Shown here in pieces: positions 1 to 7,752 of a stretch of 64,000 nt of DNA; the stretch's first letter is position 1; each line of letters opens with the position of its first letter. The position numbers were made by a program, and so were the translations under genes. The DNA is from Lachnospiraceae bacterium (GTDB lineage: Bacteria; Bacillota; Clostridia; Lachnospirales; Lachnospiraceae), in NCBI GenBank assembly GCA_910573755.1, contig CAJTBO010000008.1, positions 62,001-126,000 on the forward strand, given 5' to 3'. The notes beneath the pieces are model-generated. The model did no database searches and was not told the DNA's origin. It saw only the letters and a program-made list of their open reading frames with translations.

Positions 1-35
1 GCCTTTTGAGATTGGTTAGGAAGGAGTGGGCGTGT

Positions 36-1442
36 ATGAAACTGAAAGGGACAATGGTTCTGGAACTGACGGATGGGGCCACGGGGGAGGTGGAGACGGT
101 CACGGAGGAAAATATGGTGACGGAGGCGGTGAATGATATTCTGGGGATGAACCCCATGGGGGTGTTTTATTCGGAGGAACGGCTGGCGGATGTGTTGTCG
201 TGGAATGATGTTTTGCTGCCGGTCTGCCCGAATATGGTAGGGGGGATTCTGCTTTTTTCCAAGGCGCTGGAGGAGGATGCGGGGCATATTTATGAGTTGT
301 CGGACAATCTGCCGGTGGCTTATGCTTCCAATAATGTGAATACTACGGCGAATGCGGCCAGGGGGAGTCTGAACCAGACGGAGAGCAAGGTTTTGGAGGA
401 TGGGTATAAGTTTGTGTGGGAGTTTACGCCGAGCCAGGGGAACGGGACGATTGCGGCGGTGGCGCTGACCAGCGCCCAGGGCGGGCAGAACGGGTACGGG
501 AGCCTGGTGGGGGATGGCAGCGCATTTCTGCAGATCAAGAAGCTGGATATCGGGGATCTGGGGAAGGCGAGGCAGGTTGTGTTGTTTGAAGCAGTGGAGA
601 TGGATTTTGAGAGGGATTTGCTGTATTCGATTTGTTTTGAGGATTCCAGTGTGAGGGTGCGGAAGGTGAGGCTGCCGGTTTTCAGTGTGGGGCTGAATGA
701 GAGGCTGGATGATTCTTCTTACAGGGTGCTGGAGGACCATGCGGTTTCGGTGGAGACATTTTTGTTTCTGGGGAGTTATACGCTGTATGGGGAGTTTCTG
801 GACGGGAAGGACGGGTATTGGTACGGGTTTTCCAATGAGGGCAATTCTTCCGGGAGCGCGAGGGTGCTTTGGGTGAGGATTTCCAAGGCGGATTATTCGG
901 TGACGGAGGGGGAGTGGACGCTTTCCAATGCCAGGCTGATGGCTGTGGGGGAGCGGGATATGAGCGGGAGTTATCCGGAGCGGAAGTGCCGGTGCTGTAT
1001 GAGGAATGGGTATCTGTATGTGCCGGCCTATGACAAGAAGGGGATTTATAAGATCAATGTGGCGAATACGGCGGATGTGTCGCTGATTGCTTTTGGGTTT
1101 ACTTCTAAGATGAAGCCGCTTTGTGAGTCGGGGACTTGTGAGCTGTTCTTGACTTTGGTTGGGGATTTGATTGTGGGCGGGGATTTTCAGGTGACGGCAG
1201 AGGATGTGGTTATCCATACCCAGGGGAGCGCGAGGCTGGGGAGCGCGGCTACGCCGCTGTTCCACTATAAGCAGTTTCTGGTGGGGTGGGGAGGCAGTTA
1301 TGGGAATGAGTACCGGCATATGTATCTGCTGACGCCTTATCTGGCTACGATCAATAATCTTTCTTCGGCGGTGGTGAAGGATGCGAATAAGACCATGAAG
1401 ATTACTTATACGCTGACGGAGGCTGCGAGTGGGGAGGGGTGA
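36..1442 (+). CDS. Phage tail/baseplate-type structural protein
   Basis: This 468-residue protein is probably a virion tail, fibre or baseplate component. I do not recognise a named family. The assignment rests on its position immediately upstream of a holin and a lysin, and on a Gly/Ser/Asn-rich, beta-looking composition with no membrane segment. The ATG at 36 is chosen over upstream codons because GGAAGGAG lies about 10 bases before it. Its N-terminus (MKLKGTMVLELTDGATGEVE) resembles tail-appendage proteins that open with a beta strand. Codon use is strongly biased to GGG, GCG and AGG, as in the following genes to 9304, so they appear to share one origin. It could instead be a host-range or surface protein of the element. 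Confidence 0.6.
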   Translation: MKLKGTMVLELTDGATGEVETVTEENMVTEAVNDILGMNPMGVFYSEERLADVLSWNDVLLPVCPNMVGGILLFSKALEEDAGHIYELSDNLPVAYASNNVNTTANAARGSLNQTESKVLEDGYKFVWEFTPSQGNGTIAAVALTSAQGGQNGYGSLVGDGSAFLQIKKLDIGDLGKARQVVLFEAVEMDFERDLLYSICFEDSSVRVRKVRLPVFSVGLNERLDDSSYRVLEDHAVSVETFLFLGSYTLYGEFLDGKDGYWYGFSNEGNSSGSARVLWVRISKADYSVTEGEWTLSNARLMAVGERDMSGSYPERKCRCCMRNGYLYVPAYDKKGIYKINVANTADVSLIAFGFTSKMKPLCESGTCELFLTLVGDLIVGGDFQVTAEDVVIHTQGSARLGSAATPLFHYKQFLVGWGGSYGNEYRHMYLLTPYLATINNLSSAVVKDANKTMKITYTLTEAASGEG

Positions 1443-1444
1443 GA

Positions 1445-1620
1445 AAGGTATGGAATGGCGGAGAATGATTGAGATAGGCGGGAACGGCATGGGACGGCAG
1501 GGATGAGCAGGGGATGGTTTGGGATATGGGAGAATGGTATGGAGTGCAGGGAAATGGGCTGAGGTGTGTGGGAATGGGATGAAATGTTAGGGAATGGTGT
1601 GCGGATATTGGGATTGGGAA
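1445..1620 (+). repeat. G-rich degenerate repeat between tail gene and holin
   Basis: The gap between the tail-type gene and the holin is filled by about a dozen imperfect repeats of a GGRATGG-like motif (for example ATGGAATGGCGG, GGGATGGTTTGGG, GAATGGGATG). Cytosine is nearly absent on the plus strand. Open frames run through it in both directions but look like composition artefacts. Its many GG runs could form G-quadruplex-like structure. No promoter or terminator is evident. Confidence 0.6.
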
Positions 1621-1688
1621 CAGGGCGGCGGCTTTTGGGAGCGGGCCGCTTTTTCCATAGAAAAATCAGAGAAAGCGAGGGATTTTGT

Positions 1689-2096
1689 ATGAAGGAGTTT
1701 GTGAGTGTGATAGAGTGCGGGTTTGCGGCTATGGGCGGATACCTGGGCTGGGCCATGGGAGGGTTTGACGGTTTTCTGTATGCCCTGGTGGTGTTTGTGG
1801 CGGTGGATTATGTGACGGGGCTGATGGCCGCGGCGGTGGAGAAGAGGTTGTCTAGCGGCGTGGGGTTCCGGGGGATTTTTAAGAAGATTGTGATTTTTTG
1901 TCTGGTGGCGCTGGGGCATATTTTGGACACGCATATTATTCAGAACGGGAGCGCGGTGCGGACGGCGGTGATTTTCTTTTATCTGTCCAATGAGGGGATT
2001 TCGATTCTGGAGAATGCGGCCAGGATTGGGCTGCCGGTGCCGGAGAAGCTGAAAGGGGTTCTGGCGCAGTTGCGTGAGGAAAAGGGGAAGGAGTAG
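1689..2096 (+). CDS. Phage holin (phi-LC3/Cph1-type, toxin secretion/lysis family)
   Basis: This 135-residue membrane protein is predicted to oligomerise in the cytoplasmic membrane and release the downstream lysin. It has hydrophobic segments near residues 10-27, 28-48, 62-80 and 90-108. The VDYVTGLMAA motif after the second segment and KKIVIFCLVALGHILD further on are typical of this holin family. The charged tail (QLREEKGKE) is also typical. The ATG at 1689 follows GAGGG. An open frame continues upstream to 1566, but through repeat-like sequence, so the shorter start is preferred. Its place between the tail-type gene and the amidase fits a lysis cassette. Confidence 0.85.
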   Translation: MKEFVSVIECGFAAMGGYLGWAMGGFDGFLYALVVFVAVDYVTGLMAAAVEKRLSSGVGFRGIFKKIVIFCLVALGHILDTHIIQNGSAVRTAVIFFYLSNEGISILENAARIGLPVPEKLKGVLAQLREEKGKE

Positions 2097-2159
2097 GAAA
2101 GTACGGAGGATAAGGGCGGGAAGTACAGAGGGAGATATTTTTTAGGGTTTTTGTGAGCG

Positions 2160-2189
2160 GGCATCAGTGTGAAAGCTGGTGCCTTTTTT
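2160..2189 (+). terminator. Hairpin-T terminator in the lysis cassette
   Basis: An 8-bp stem (GGCATCAG pairing with CTGGTGCC, one G-U pair) has an 8-base loop and is followed by six T. It lies between holin and lysin, so it could limit lysin transcription until read-through. Confidence 0.6.
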
Positions 2190-2247
2190 CGTGCAGTGAA
2201 TTGGAGAATGTTCCGGGCAGGGAACGGGAGAAGGAGAGTGATTTTGT

Positions 2248-3846
2248 ATGAAGCTGATTCAGAAGTTTTTAACGGAGTCCGGGTGTTACCGGGCGGGGAG
2301 GAAGATTGCGGTGAAGGGGCTGATGATCCATTCGGTGGGGTGTCCACAGCCGAAGGCTTCTGTGTTTATGAAGAATTGGGATAAGGCGGATGCGGGGGCT
2401 TGTGTCCATGCTATTGTGGAACCGGGAGGGGATGTGTACCAGCTTCTGCCTTGGGATTATAGGGGATGGCACTGCGGCGGCGACGGGAACGGGACGCATA
2501 TTGGGGTGGAGATGACGGAGCCTGCCACGATCCGGTATACGGGCGGTTCGGCCTGGACGGAGACCGGGGACGGGAGAGGCACGAGGGATCATGTGCTTGC
2601 CGCTTATGGGTATGCGGTGGAGCTGTTTGCTTATCTGTGCCAGATGTTTGGGCTGGACCCTCTGGCGGACGGGGTTGTGGTTTCCCATTCCGAGGGGCAT
2701 AGGAGGGGGATTGCAAGCAATCACGGGGACGTGGAGCATATCTGGAAGCGGTTTGGGCTGTCTATGGGGCAGTTTCGGAAGGATATCAGGGCGGCTATGG
2801 ACGGTGCGGAGACTGGGAATGACAGCGGCGGGGACGGCGGTTCTGGCGCGGGTGTTTCCGGGCTTACAAGGATTATGGGGAAGGCTGTGGCGACGGCGGA
2901 GCAGATGCGGGAGTATGTGAAGGGGAAGAATCCGGGGGTGGCGCAGTCGGTTTTGGATATGGTGCCGCTGTATCTGTCGGAAGGGGAGGCCGAGGGCGTG
3001 AGAGGGGATGTGGCTTTTGCCCAGTCGTGCCTGGAGACGGGGAATTTTACGTTTTCGGGTTCGGCGGTCTCTTTGGAGCAGAATAATTTTGCCGGGATGG
3101 GCGTGGTGAAAAACGGGGTGAAGGGGCTGTGTTTTAATACGGCGCTGCTTGGTATCCGGTGCCAGGTGCAGCATTTGAAAGCCTATGCCTGTACGGAGGA
3201 TTTGGTGAATGGGAATGTGGACCCGCGCTTTAGGTATGTGGCAAGGGGGTGTGCGCCTTATGTGGAGTGGCTGGGTGTCCAGGAGAATCCCCAGGGGAAA
3301 GGCTGGGCTGCGGGAGCCGGGTATGGGGAGAAGGTCCTGGGGATTTTGAGGGAGATTACCGGGGAGGCCGGGAGCGGCGGAAGCGGTTGCGGTGTGCCGG
3401 GGAATCCGGTGGAGCCTATGGCCGGGTTTGTGAAGGTGTTCTATAAGGGCAGGGACGGGGTGAATGTGCGGACTGCTCCCTGCATGGGGGACAATGTGGA
3501 CCAGGTGGTGTATGAGGGGATTTATACGGTTACGGGCATCAGCGCGGACAGGCGGTGGTACAGGCTGAAATCGGGGCTTTTTATCACGGCGGATGCGGAG
3601 TATGTGATGTTTATGGAGAGGCTGCCGGGGAAGTCTTCTTATCTGGTGCGGGTGGATATCCCGGATCTGAATATCCGTAAGGGGCCGGGGACGGATTTTG
3701 CCCGGACGGGACTGTTTACGGGTGTGGGTGTGTTTACGGTTGTGGAGGAAGCGGACGGGAAGGGAGCCGGGAAGTGGGGGCTTTTGAAGTCGTATAAGAG
3801 GGAGCGGAACGGGTGGATTTCGCTGGATTTTGTGACGAGGCTGTAA
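2248..3846 (+). CDS. Phage lysin: N-acetylmuramoyl-L-alanine amidase + glucosaminidase + SH3-like repeats
   Basis: This 532-residue endolysin should cut peptidoglycan at two bonds. Residues about 20-175 form an Amidase_2 domain: the IHSVGCPQP segment supplies the first zinc histidine, HIGVEMTEP the central strand, and VVSHSEGHRRGIASNHGD later ligands. Residues about 215-375 form a glucosaminidase (LYTAG-like) domain with a DVAFAQSCLETGNF catalytic-Glu region and NNFAGMGV. Residues about 395-532 hold two SH3-like wall-binding repeats (GVNVRTAPCMGDN, DLNIRKGPGTDFA). Gly/Ser linkers separate the domains (GNDSGGDGGSGAG; GEAGSGGSGCG). There is no signal peptide, consistent with export through the upstream holin. 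The ATG at 2248 follows GGAGAAGGAGAG. Two catalytic domains in one phage lysin make it relatively large. Confidence 0.9.
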   Translation: MKLIQKFLTESGCYRAGRKIAVKGLMIHSVGCPQPKASVFMKNWDKADAGACVHAIVEPGGDVYQLLPWDYRGWHCGGDGNGTHIGVEMTEPATIRYTGGSAWTETGDGRGTRDHVLAAYGYAVELFAYLCQMFGLDPLADGVVVSHSEGHRRGIASNHGDVEHIWKRFGLSMGQFRKDIRAAMDGAETGNDSGGDGGSGAGVSGLTRIMGKAVATAEQMREYVKGKNPGVAQSVLDMVPLYLSEGEAEGVRGDVAFAQSCLETGNFTFSGSAVSLEQNNFAGMGVVKNGVKGLCFNTALLGIRCQVQHLKAYACTEDLVNGNVDPRFRYVARGCAPYVEWLGVQENPQGKGWAAGAGYGEKVLGILREITGEAGSGGSGCGVPGNPVEPMAGFVKVFYKGRDGVNVRTAPCMGDNVDQVVYEGIYTVTGISADRRWYRLKSGLFITADAEYVMFMERLPGKSSYLVRVDIPDLNIRKGPGTDFARTGLFTGVGVFTVVEEADGKGAGKWGLLKSYKRERNGWISLDFVTRL

Positions 3847-4002
3847 GGGCGTTTTTGTTGAGGGCAGGGATGCCTTATTTTTTTGTCTTGCTATATGCTG
3901 CCGGAGGGCTGTTGGGGTCTGAGCAGCGCGTCGGCCGGGGGATTCCCCGGCGGTACATACCATGCCGTTGGTATGAATTTTGGAAAGGTAAGGGAATTGG
4001 TT

Positions 4003-4251
4003 ATGACGGTGATGGAGCTGGACGCGCTGAAAGACGTGGATGTGAGGACTGTGGAGAAGGAGGGGCTTGTGGATATCCGGGAGGTGGAGATTGACCGGAG
4101 CCTGCCGCTGGAGGAACGGAAGAGGGCTTATCTGGAGGCGGTGGGGAATCCTTATGCGGTGCGTGTGGGGGATATGAAGGTGAAGGTACGGTTTGCGGAG
4201 GACGGGGCCTCTTTTGAAGAGGCTTTTGAAAATATGCTGCGGAATGTTTAA
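4003..4251 (+). CDS. Small DUF6870-type protein upstream of the recombinases
   Basis: This 82-residue soluble acidic protein has the DUF6870 pattern as I remember it: an N-terminal L..VDVRTVE segment, VDIREVEIDRSLP, RKRAYLEAVGNPYAVRVGD and a C-terminal VKVRFA. The function is unknown. Members are common beside phage and conjugative-element genes in Clostridia. I place the start at 4003, preceded by AAGGGAATT. The frame stays open upstream to 3883, but that part has poor coding character. The 156 bases between the lysin and this start show no other gene. Confidence 0.6.
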   Translation: MTVMELDALKDVDVRTVEKEGLVDIREVEIDRSLPLEERKRAYLEAVGNPYAVRVGDMKVKVRFAEDGASFEEAFENMLRNV

Positions 4252-4270
4252 AATAACAGTGGATTTTTTT

Positions 4271-4323
4271 AGGCGGAGGCGCTATGATTGTCTTAGGGAC
4301 AAGTTAGTGCATCCGCCTTTTTG
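4271..4323 (+). terminator. Terminator-like long hairpin ahead of the recombinase operon
   Basis: AGGCGGAGGC at 4271 pairs imperfectly with the arm ending ATCCGCCT, followed by TTTTTG. The loop is about 27 bases. It probably separates late-gene transcription from the recombinase genes. Such a structure next to a serine recombinase could also lie near an attachment site, which I cannot locate. Confidence 0.5.
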
Positions 4324-4367
4324 ATTTTGCAGGTGATTCTGGCAGAAAACGAAAGGAGCGGGAGCAC

Positions 4368-6047
4368 ATGAAAAACAAACAATTCAAGAAGATCTATCAT
4401 GCCGCCATCTATGTCCGGTTATCAAAGGAGGATGGCGATGTTGCGGGCGCGTCTAAGGCGGAGAGCAACAGCATTTCTAATCAGAGAGAGTTAATCAGAG
4501 ATTTCCTGAAAGACAAAAAGGATATTGTGGTGGTGTCGGAACGGGTGGACGACGGGTACAGCGGTTCCAGTTTTGAGCGGCCTTCTTTCAAGCTGATGAT
4601 GGAGGATATCAAGAAGGGCGTTGTGGACTGCGTAGTGGTCAAGGATCTGTCCAGGTTCGGGCGGGAGTATATTGATTCCGGCAGATATATTGAGCGGCTG
4701 TTTCCGGCTATGGGAGTGCGCTTTATTGCGGTGAATGACCATTACGACAGTTTGAAAGGGGACGACCAGGGTGACGAGATCCTGGTTCCTTTTAAGAACT
4801 TGATCAATGACGCTTACTGTCGGGATATTTCGGTGAAGATTCGGAGCCATCTGGAAGTGAAGCGGAAGAACGGGGAGTTTATCGGCGCTTTTGCGCCTTA
4901 TGGCTATCAGAAGGACGGGGAGGACCATCACAGGCTTATGGTTGATACTTATGCGGCGGGGGTGGTGCAGGATATTTTCCGTATGAAGCTGCACGGCATG
5001 AGCCAGGATGCCATTGCCGGAAAGCTGAACAGGGACGGCATTCTTTCTCCGATGGAGTATAAGAACAGCATGGGAATCAATTTCCGGACGGTGTTTAGGG
5101 CGAAGGCGGCATCCGGGTGGAGCCCGGTGGCGGTGAGGCGTATCCTGGAAAATGAGGTCTATATCGGGAATCTAGTGCAGGGGCGGCAGTCCACGCCGAA
5201 CCATAAGGTGAAGAAATCTATACGGAAGGACAAAGAGGACTGGGTGAGGGTTGAGAAGAACCATGAGCCGGTGGTCAGCGAGAGGGATTTTGCGGTTGTC
5301 CAGAAACTGCTGGGGATGGATACGAGGACGGCGCCGGACAGGGAGAGCGTGTACCTGCTGTCAGGAGTTGCCGTTTGCGGGGACTGCGGGGCCCCGATGG
5401 TGCGGAAGGTGTCTTCGGTGAATGGGAAGAGGTATTGTTATTATATCTGCTCCGGGCATAAGGCGGGCGGGAATTGCAGTCCCCACCGGATTCCGGTGCA
5501 GGCGCTGGAAGATGCGGTGTTTGTCCTGTTGAAGAGGCAGATCGGGTGTGTCCTGGACTTGGAGAGGGTTCTGGATTATGCGGGGACAGTGCCGCTTAGG
5601 AACTTGGATGTACGGAAGCTGGAGGAACGGCGGGAGAAGCTGTCGGGAGAAACGGAGAGATGCCGGGAGCTGCGCCTGATGCTTTATGAGGATATGAAGG
5701 ACGGGGTAATCACGAAGGAGGATTATGTGGAGCTCCATGCCGCGTATGAGGCCAGGGGGAAGGAGGCGCAGGAGGCGGCCGGGAAGGCGGAAAGAGAGAT
5801 CAGAGCTGTCTTGGAAGGGGAAGAGGACAAGTACCGGTGGATCTCTTATTTTAAGGAGTATAAGGATATCGGGGAGCTGACCAGGAATGTGGTGGTGGCG
5901 CTGATTTCGGAAGTACGGGTGTATGACAGGGAGAATATTGAGGTTGTGTTCGATTTTGCGGACCAGTACCGTCAGGCGTTGGAATATCTGAAAGGCAGGG
6001 AGTGTCCAGGCCTGGAGGGAATGGCCACCGGAAGGGAGGCGGTCTGA
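4368..6047 (+). CDS. Large serine recombinase 1 of 3
   Basis: This 559-residue site-specific DNA recombinase cuts and rejoins DNA through a phosphoserine link. The N-terminal resolvase domain (about 10-160) contains YVRLSKED with the likely nucleophilic Ser, and the arginine motif KDLSRFGREY. The recombinase domain follows (about 175-300; APYGYQKD, GWSPVAVRRILENEVYIG). A zinc ribbon is visible at about 345-375 (CGDCG ... CSGH). After it comes a coiled coil (about 400-500; LEERREKLSGETERC). Key residues are present, so it should be active. AAAGGAGCGGG precedes the ATG. Recombinase 2 starts two bases after its stop, so they are co-transcribed. Confidence 0.95.
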   Translation: MKNKQFKKIYHAAIYVRLSKEDGDVAGASKAESNSISNQRELIRDFLKDKKDIVVVSERVDDGYSGSSFERPSFKLMMEDIKKGVVDCVVVKDLSRFGREYIDSGRYIERLFPAMGVRFIAVNDHYDSLKGDDQGDEILVPFKNLINDAYCRDISVKIRSHLEVKRKNGEFIGAFAPYGYQKDGEDHHRLMVDTYAAGVVQDIFRMKLHGMSQDAIAGKLNRDGILSPMEYKNSMGINFRTVFRAKAASGWSPVAVRRILENEVYIGNLVQGRQSTPNHKVKKSIRKDKEDWVRVEKNHEPVVSERDFAVVQKLLGMDTRTAPDRESVYLLSGVAVCGDCGAPMVRKVSSVNGKRYCYYICSGHKAGGNCSPHRIPVQALEDAVFVLLKRQIGCVLDLERVLDYAGTVPLRNLDVRKLEERREKLSGETERCRELRLMLYEDMKDGVITKEDYVELHAAYEARGKEAQEAAGKAEREIRAVLEGEEDKYRWISYFKEYKDIGELTRNVVVALISEVRVYDRENIEVVFDFADQYRQALEYLKGRECPGLEGMATGREAV

Positions 6048-6048
6048 T

Positions 6049-7752
6049 ATGGCAAGGAAGAGCAGGAAGAGACTGAATGGGGCTGTGCCTGTGAACGGGG
6101 CGGCCGGGAAAGCGGAGAAGGCTGTGCTGTTCCGGGCAGGGCTGTATGCGAGGCTTTCTTATGAGTCCGGGGTGAACCGGGAGCGGGGGACTATTGAGAC
6201 GCAGATGGAGCTTATGAGGATCTTTGTGGAGGGTGCGGAGGATATCGTGGTGCAGGAGACGTATTCGGACGCTTCTTTTACGGGGACCACGTTTGAGCGT
6301 CCGGGCTTCGAGCGTATGATGGGGGATATCCGGGACGGGAAGATCAACTGTGTCATTGTGAAGGATCTGTCCAGGCTTGGGAGGAATTATGTGGAGGCCG
6401 GCAATTATATTGAGCGGGTGTTCCCGTTTCTGGACGTGCGGTTTATTTCGGTCAATGACGGGTTTGATTCTTTCCGGAGCGGGACGGACTTGTCCATGCC
6501 TTTGAAGAATATCGTAAATGAGTATTATGCGAAGGATATTTCCCGGAAGGTGACTTCTGCCTTGAATACGGCGCGGGCGGAGGGGAAGTTTGTGATTAAG
6601 CTGGCTCCTTACGGTTATTTGAAATTTCCGGAGGATAAGCAGAGCCTGGTGGTGGACGGGGAGACGGCGGGGGTTGTGAAGCGTATCTTCCGGCTGTTCC
6701 TGGAGGGGAACGGCTATGGGAGGATCGCGGGAATCCTGAACGGGGAGGGCATCCCATGCCCGGAGGTTTACCGGAAGTCAAAGGGGCTTCCGGTGACGGG
6801 GCATAAGGGGTGTGTGGAATGGACCGGGATCGTGGTGAAGCGGCTGCTGTCGAATGAGTATTATACGGGGGATTCTGTCCATGGGAAGACCGGCGGGAAG
6901 CTGTTTGCGGGCGGTTCCGGCGGGGCGGAGGATTCTGCCGGATATGTGGTCAGGGATACCCATGAGGCGCTGGTCTCCAGGGCTGATTTTGACAGGGTGC
7001 AGGAGATGAAGGCGGAGCAGGCGCGGGTTTACAACGGGAAACGTGCGGAGGGCAGGCGCTGTGCGGCAGGGAGGAATAAGTTTAAAAAGAAGGTGGTGTG
7101 CAGTGATTGTGGGAAGACCATGTATCTGTTCCGGGCGGTATCGCAGGAGGGGGATAGGTTTTTTTATGGCTGCAGTTCCCATAACAGGAGCCGGAAGGTG
7201 TGCCCGTACCGGCATAAGGTCATGCTGGAGGATCTGGAGGCTGCGGTGTTCGGGGTTATCAGGAGCCATATGGATGCCTGCCTGGATACGGAGCGGCTGG
7301 TCCGGAAGCTGAATGCCGGGAGGCAGGGGACGGAGCGATACAGGCTGATGTCCAGGCAGGCGGACCGTATCAGGGAGCGGATTCGGCAGGACGCAGGGAA
7401 GAAGGCGGGGCTGTATGCGGATTTTGCGGAGCGGCTGATCGACGGGGAGGAATATGCGGCGCTATCGGAGCGGTATACGAAGGAGGCGGAGGCGCTTTCT
7501 GCGGAGCTGGAGAAACTGCTGGAAGAGCGGGAGAGGTACGCACGGGATTTCCATATAGAGGAAGGCTGGGAGAAGACGGTGCGTGGGTTCCTGGGGGAGA
7601 GGGAGCTGACCCAGGGGATGGTGGACGCATTTGTGACGAGGGTTTCGGTGGATAAGGACGGGGACTGTGAGGTGGTCCTGGCCTATGATGACATGCTTGC
7701 GGAGCTTTTGGAGGCCGTGAGGGAAAGGGAGGCGGAGAACGGTGAAGGTTGA
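6049..7752 (+). CDS. Large serine recombinase 2 of 3
   Basis: This 567-residue second recombinase of the operon has the full large-serine-recombinase layout. The resolvase domain starts at about residue 28 (GLYARLSYESG, KDLSRLGRNY). The recombinase domain (LAPYGYLKF, WTGIVVKRLLSNEYYTGD) covers about 180-290. The zinc ribbon is at about 350-385 (CSDCGKTMYL ... CSSH), and the coiled coil follows (SRQADRIRERIRQDAGKK). It starts two bases after the stop of recombinase 1 and overlaps recombinase 3 by 11 bases, so the three are probably translationally linked. The lysine-rich N-terminal extension (MARKSRKRLNG) is not found in the other two. It is clearly diverged from both neighbours, so it is not a recent duplication. 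Confidence 0.95.
   Translation: MARKSRKRLNGAVPVNGAAGKAEKAVLFRAGLYARLSYESGVNRERGTIETQMELMRIFVEGAEDIVVQETYSDASFTGTTFERPGFERMMGDIRDGKINCVIVKDLSRLGRNYVEAGNYIERVFPFLDVRFISVNDGFDSFRSGTDLSMPLKNIVNEYYAKDISRKVTSALNTARAEGKFVIKLAPYGYLKFPEDKQSLVVDGETAGVVKRIFRLFLEGNGYGRIAGILNGEGIPCPEVYRKSKGLPVTGHKGCVEWTGIVVKRLLSNEYYTGDSVHGKTGGKLFAGGSGGAEDSAGYVVRDTHEALVSRADFDRVQEMKAEQARVYNGKRAEGRRCAAGRNKFKKKVVCSDCGKTMYLFRAVSQEGDRFFYGCSSHNRSRKVCPYRHKVMLEDLEAAVFGVIRSHMDACLDTERLVRKLNAGRQGTERYRLMSRQADRIRERIRQDAGKKAGLYADFAERLIDGEEYAALSERYTKEAEALSAELEKLLEERERYARDFHIEEGWEKTVRGFLGERELTQGMVDAFVTRVSVDKDGDCEVVLAYDDMLAELLEAVREREAENGEG

Noticed and set aside
2269-3963. Long minus-strand open frame opposite the lysin gene
   Set aside because: It is antisense to a clear three-domain lysin. 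Its Pro/His/Arg-rich product is an artefact of GGG-rich codons on the plus strand.
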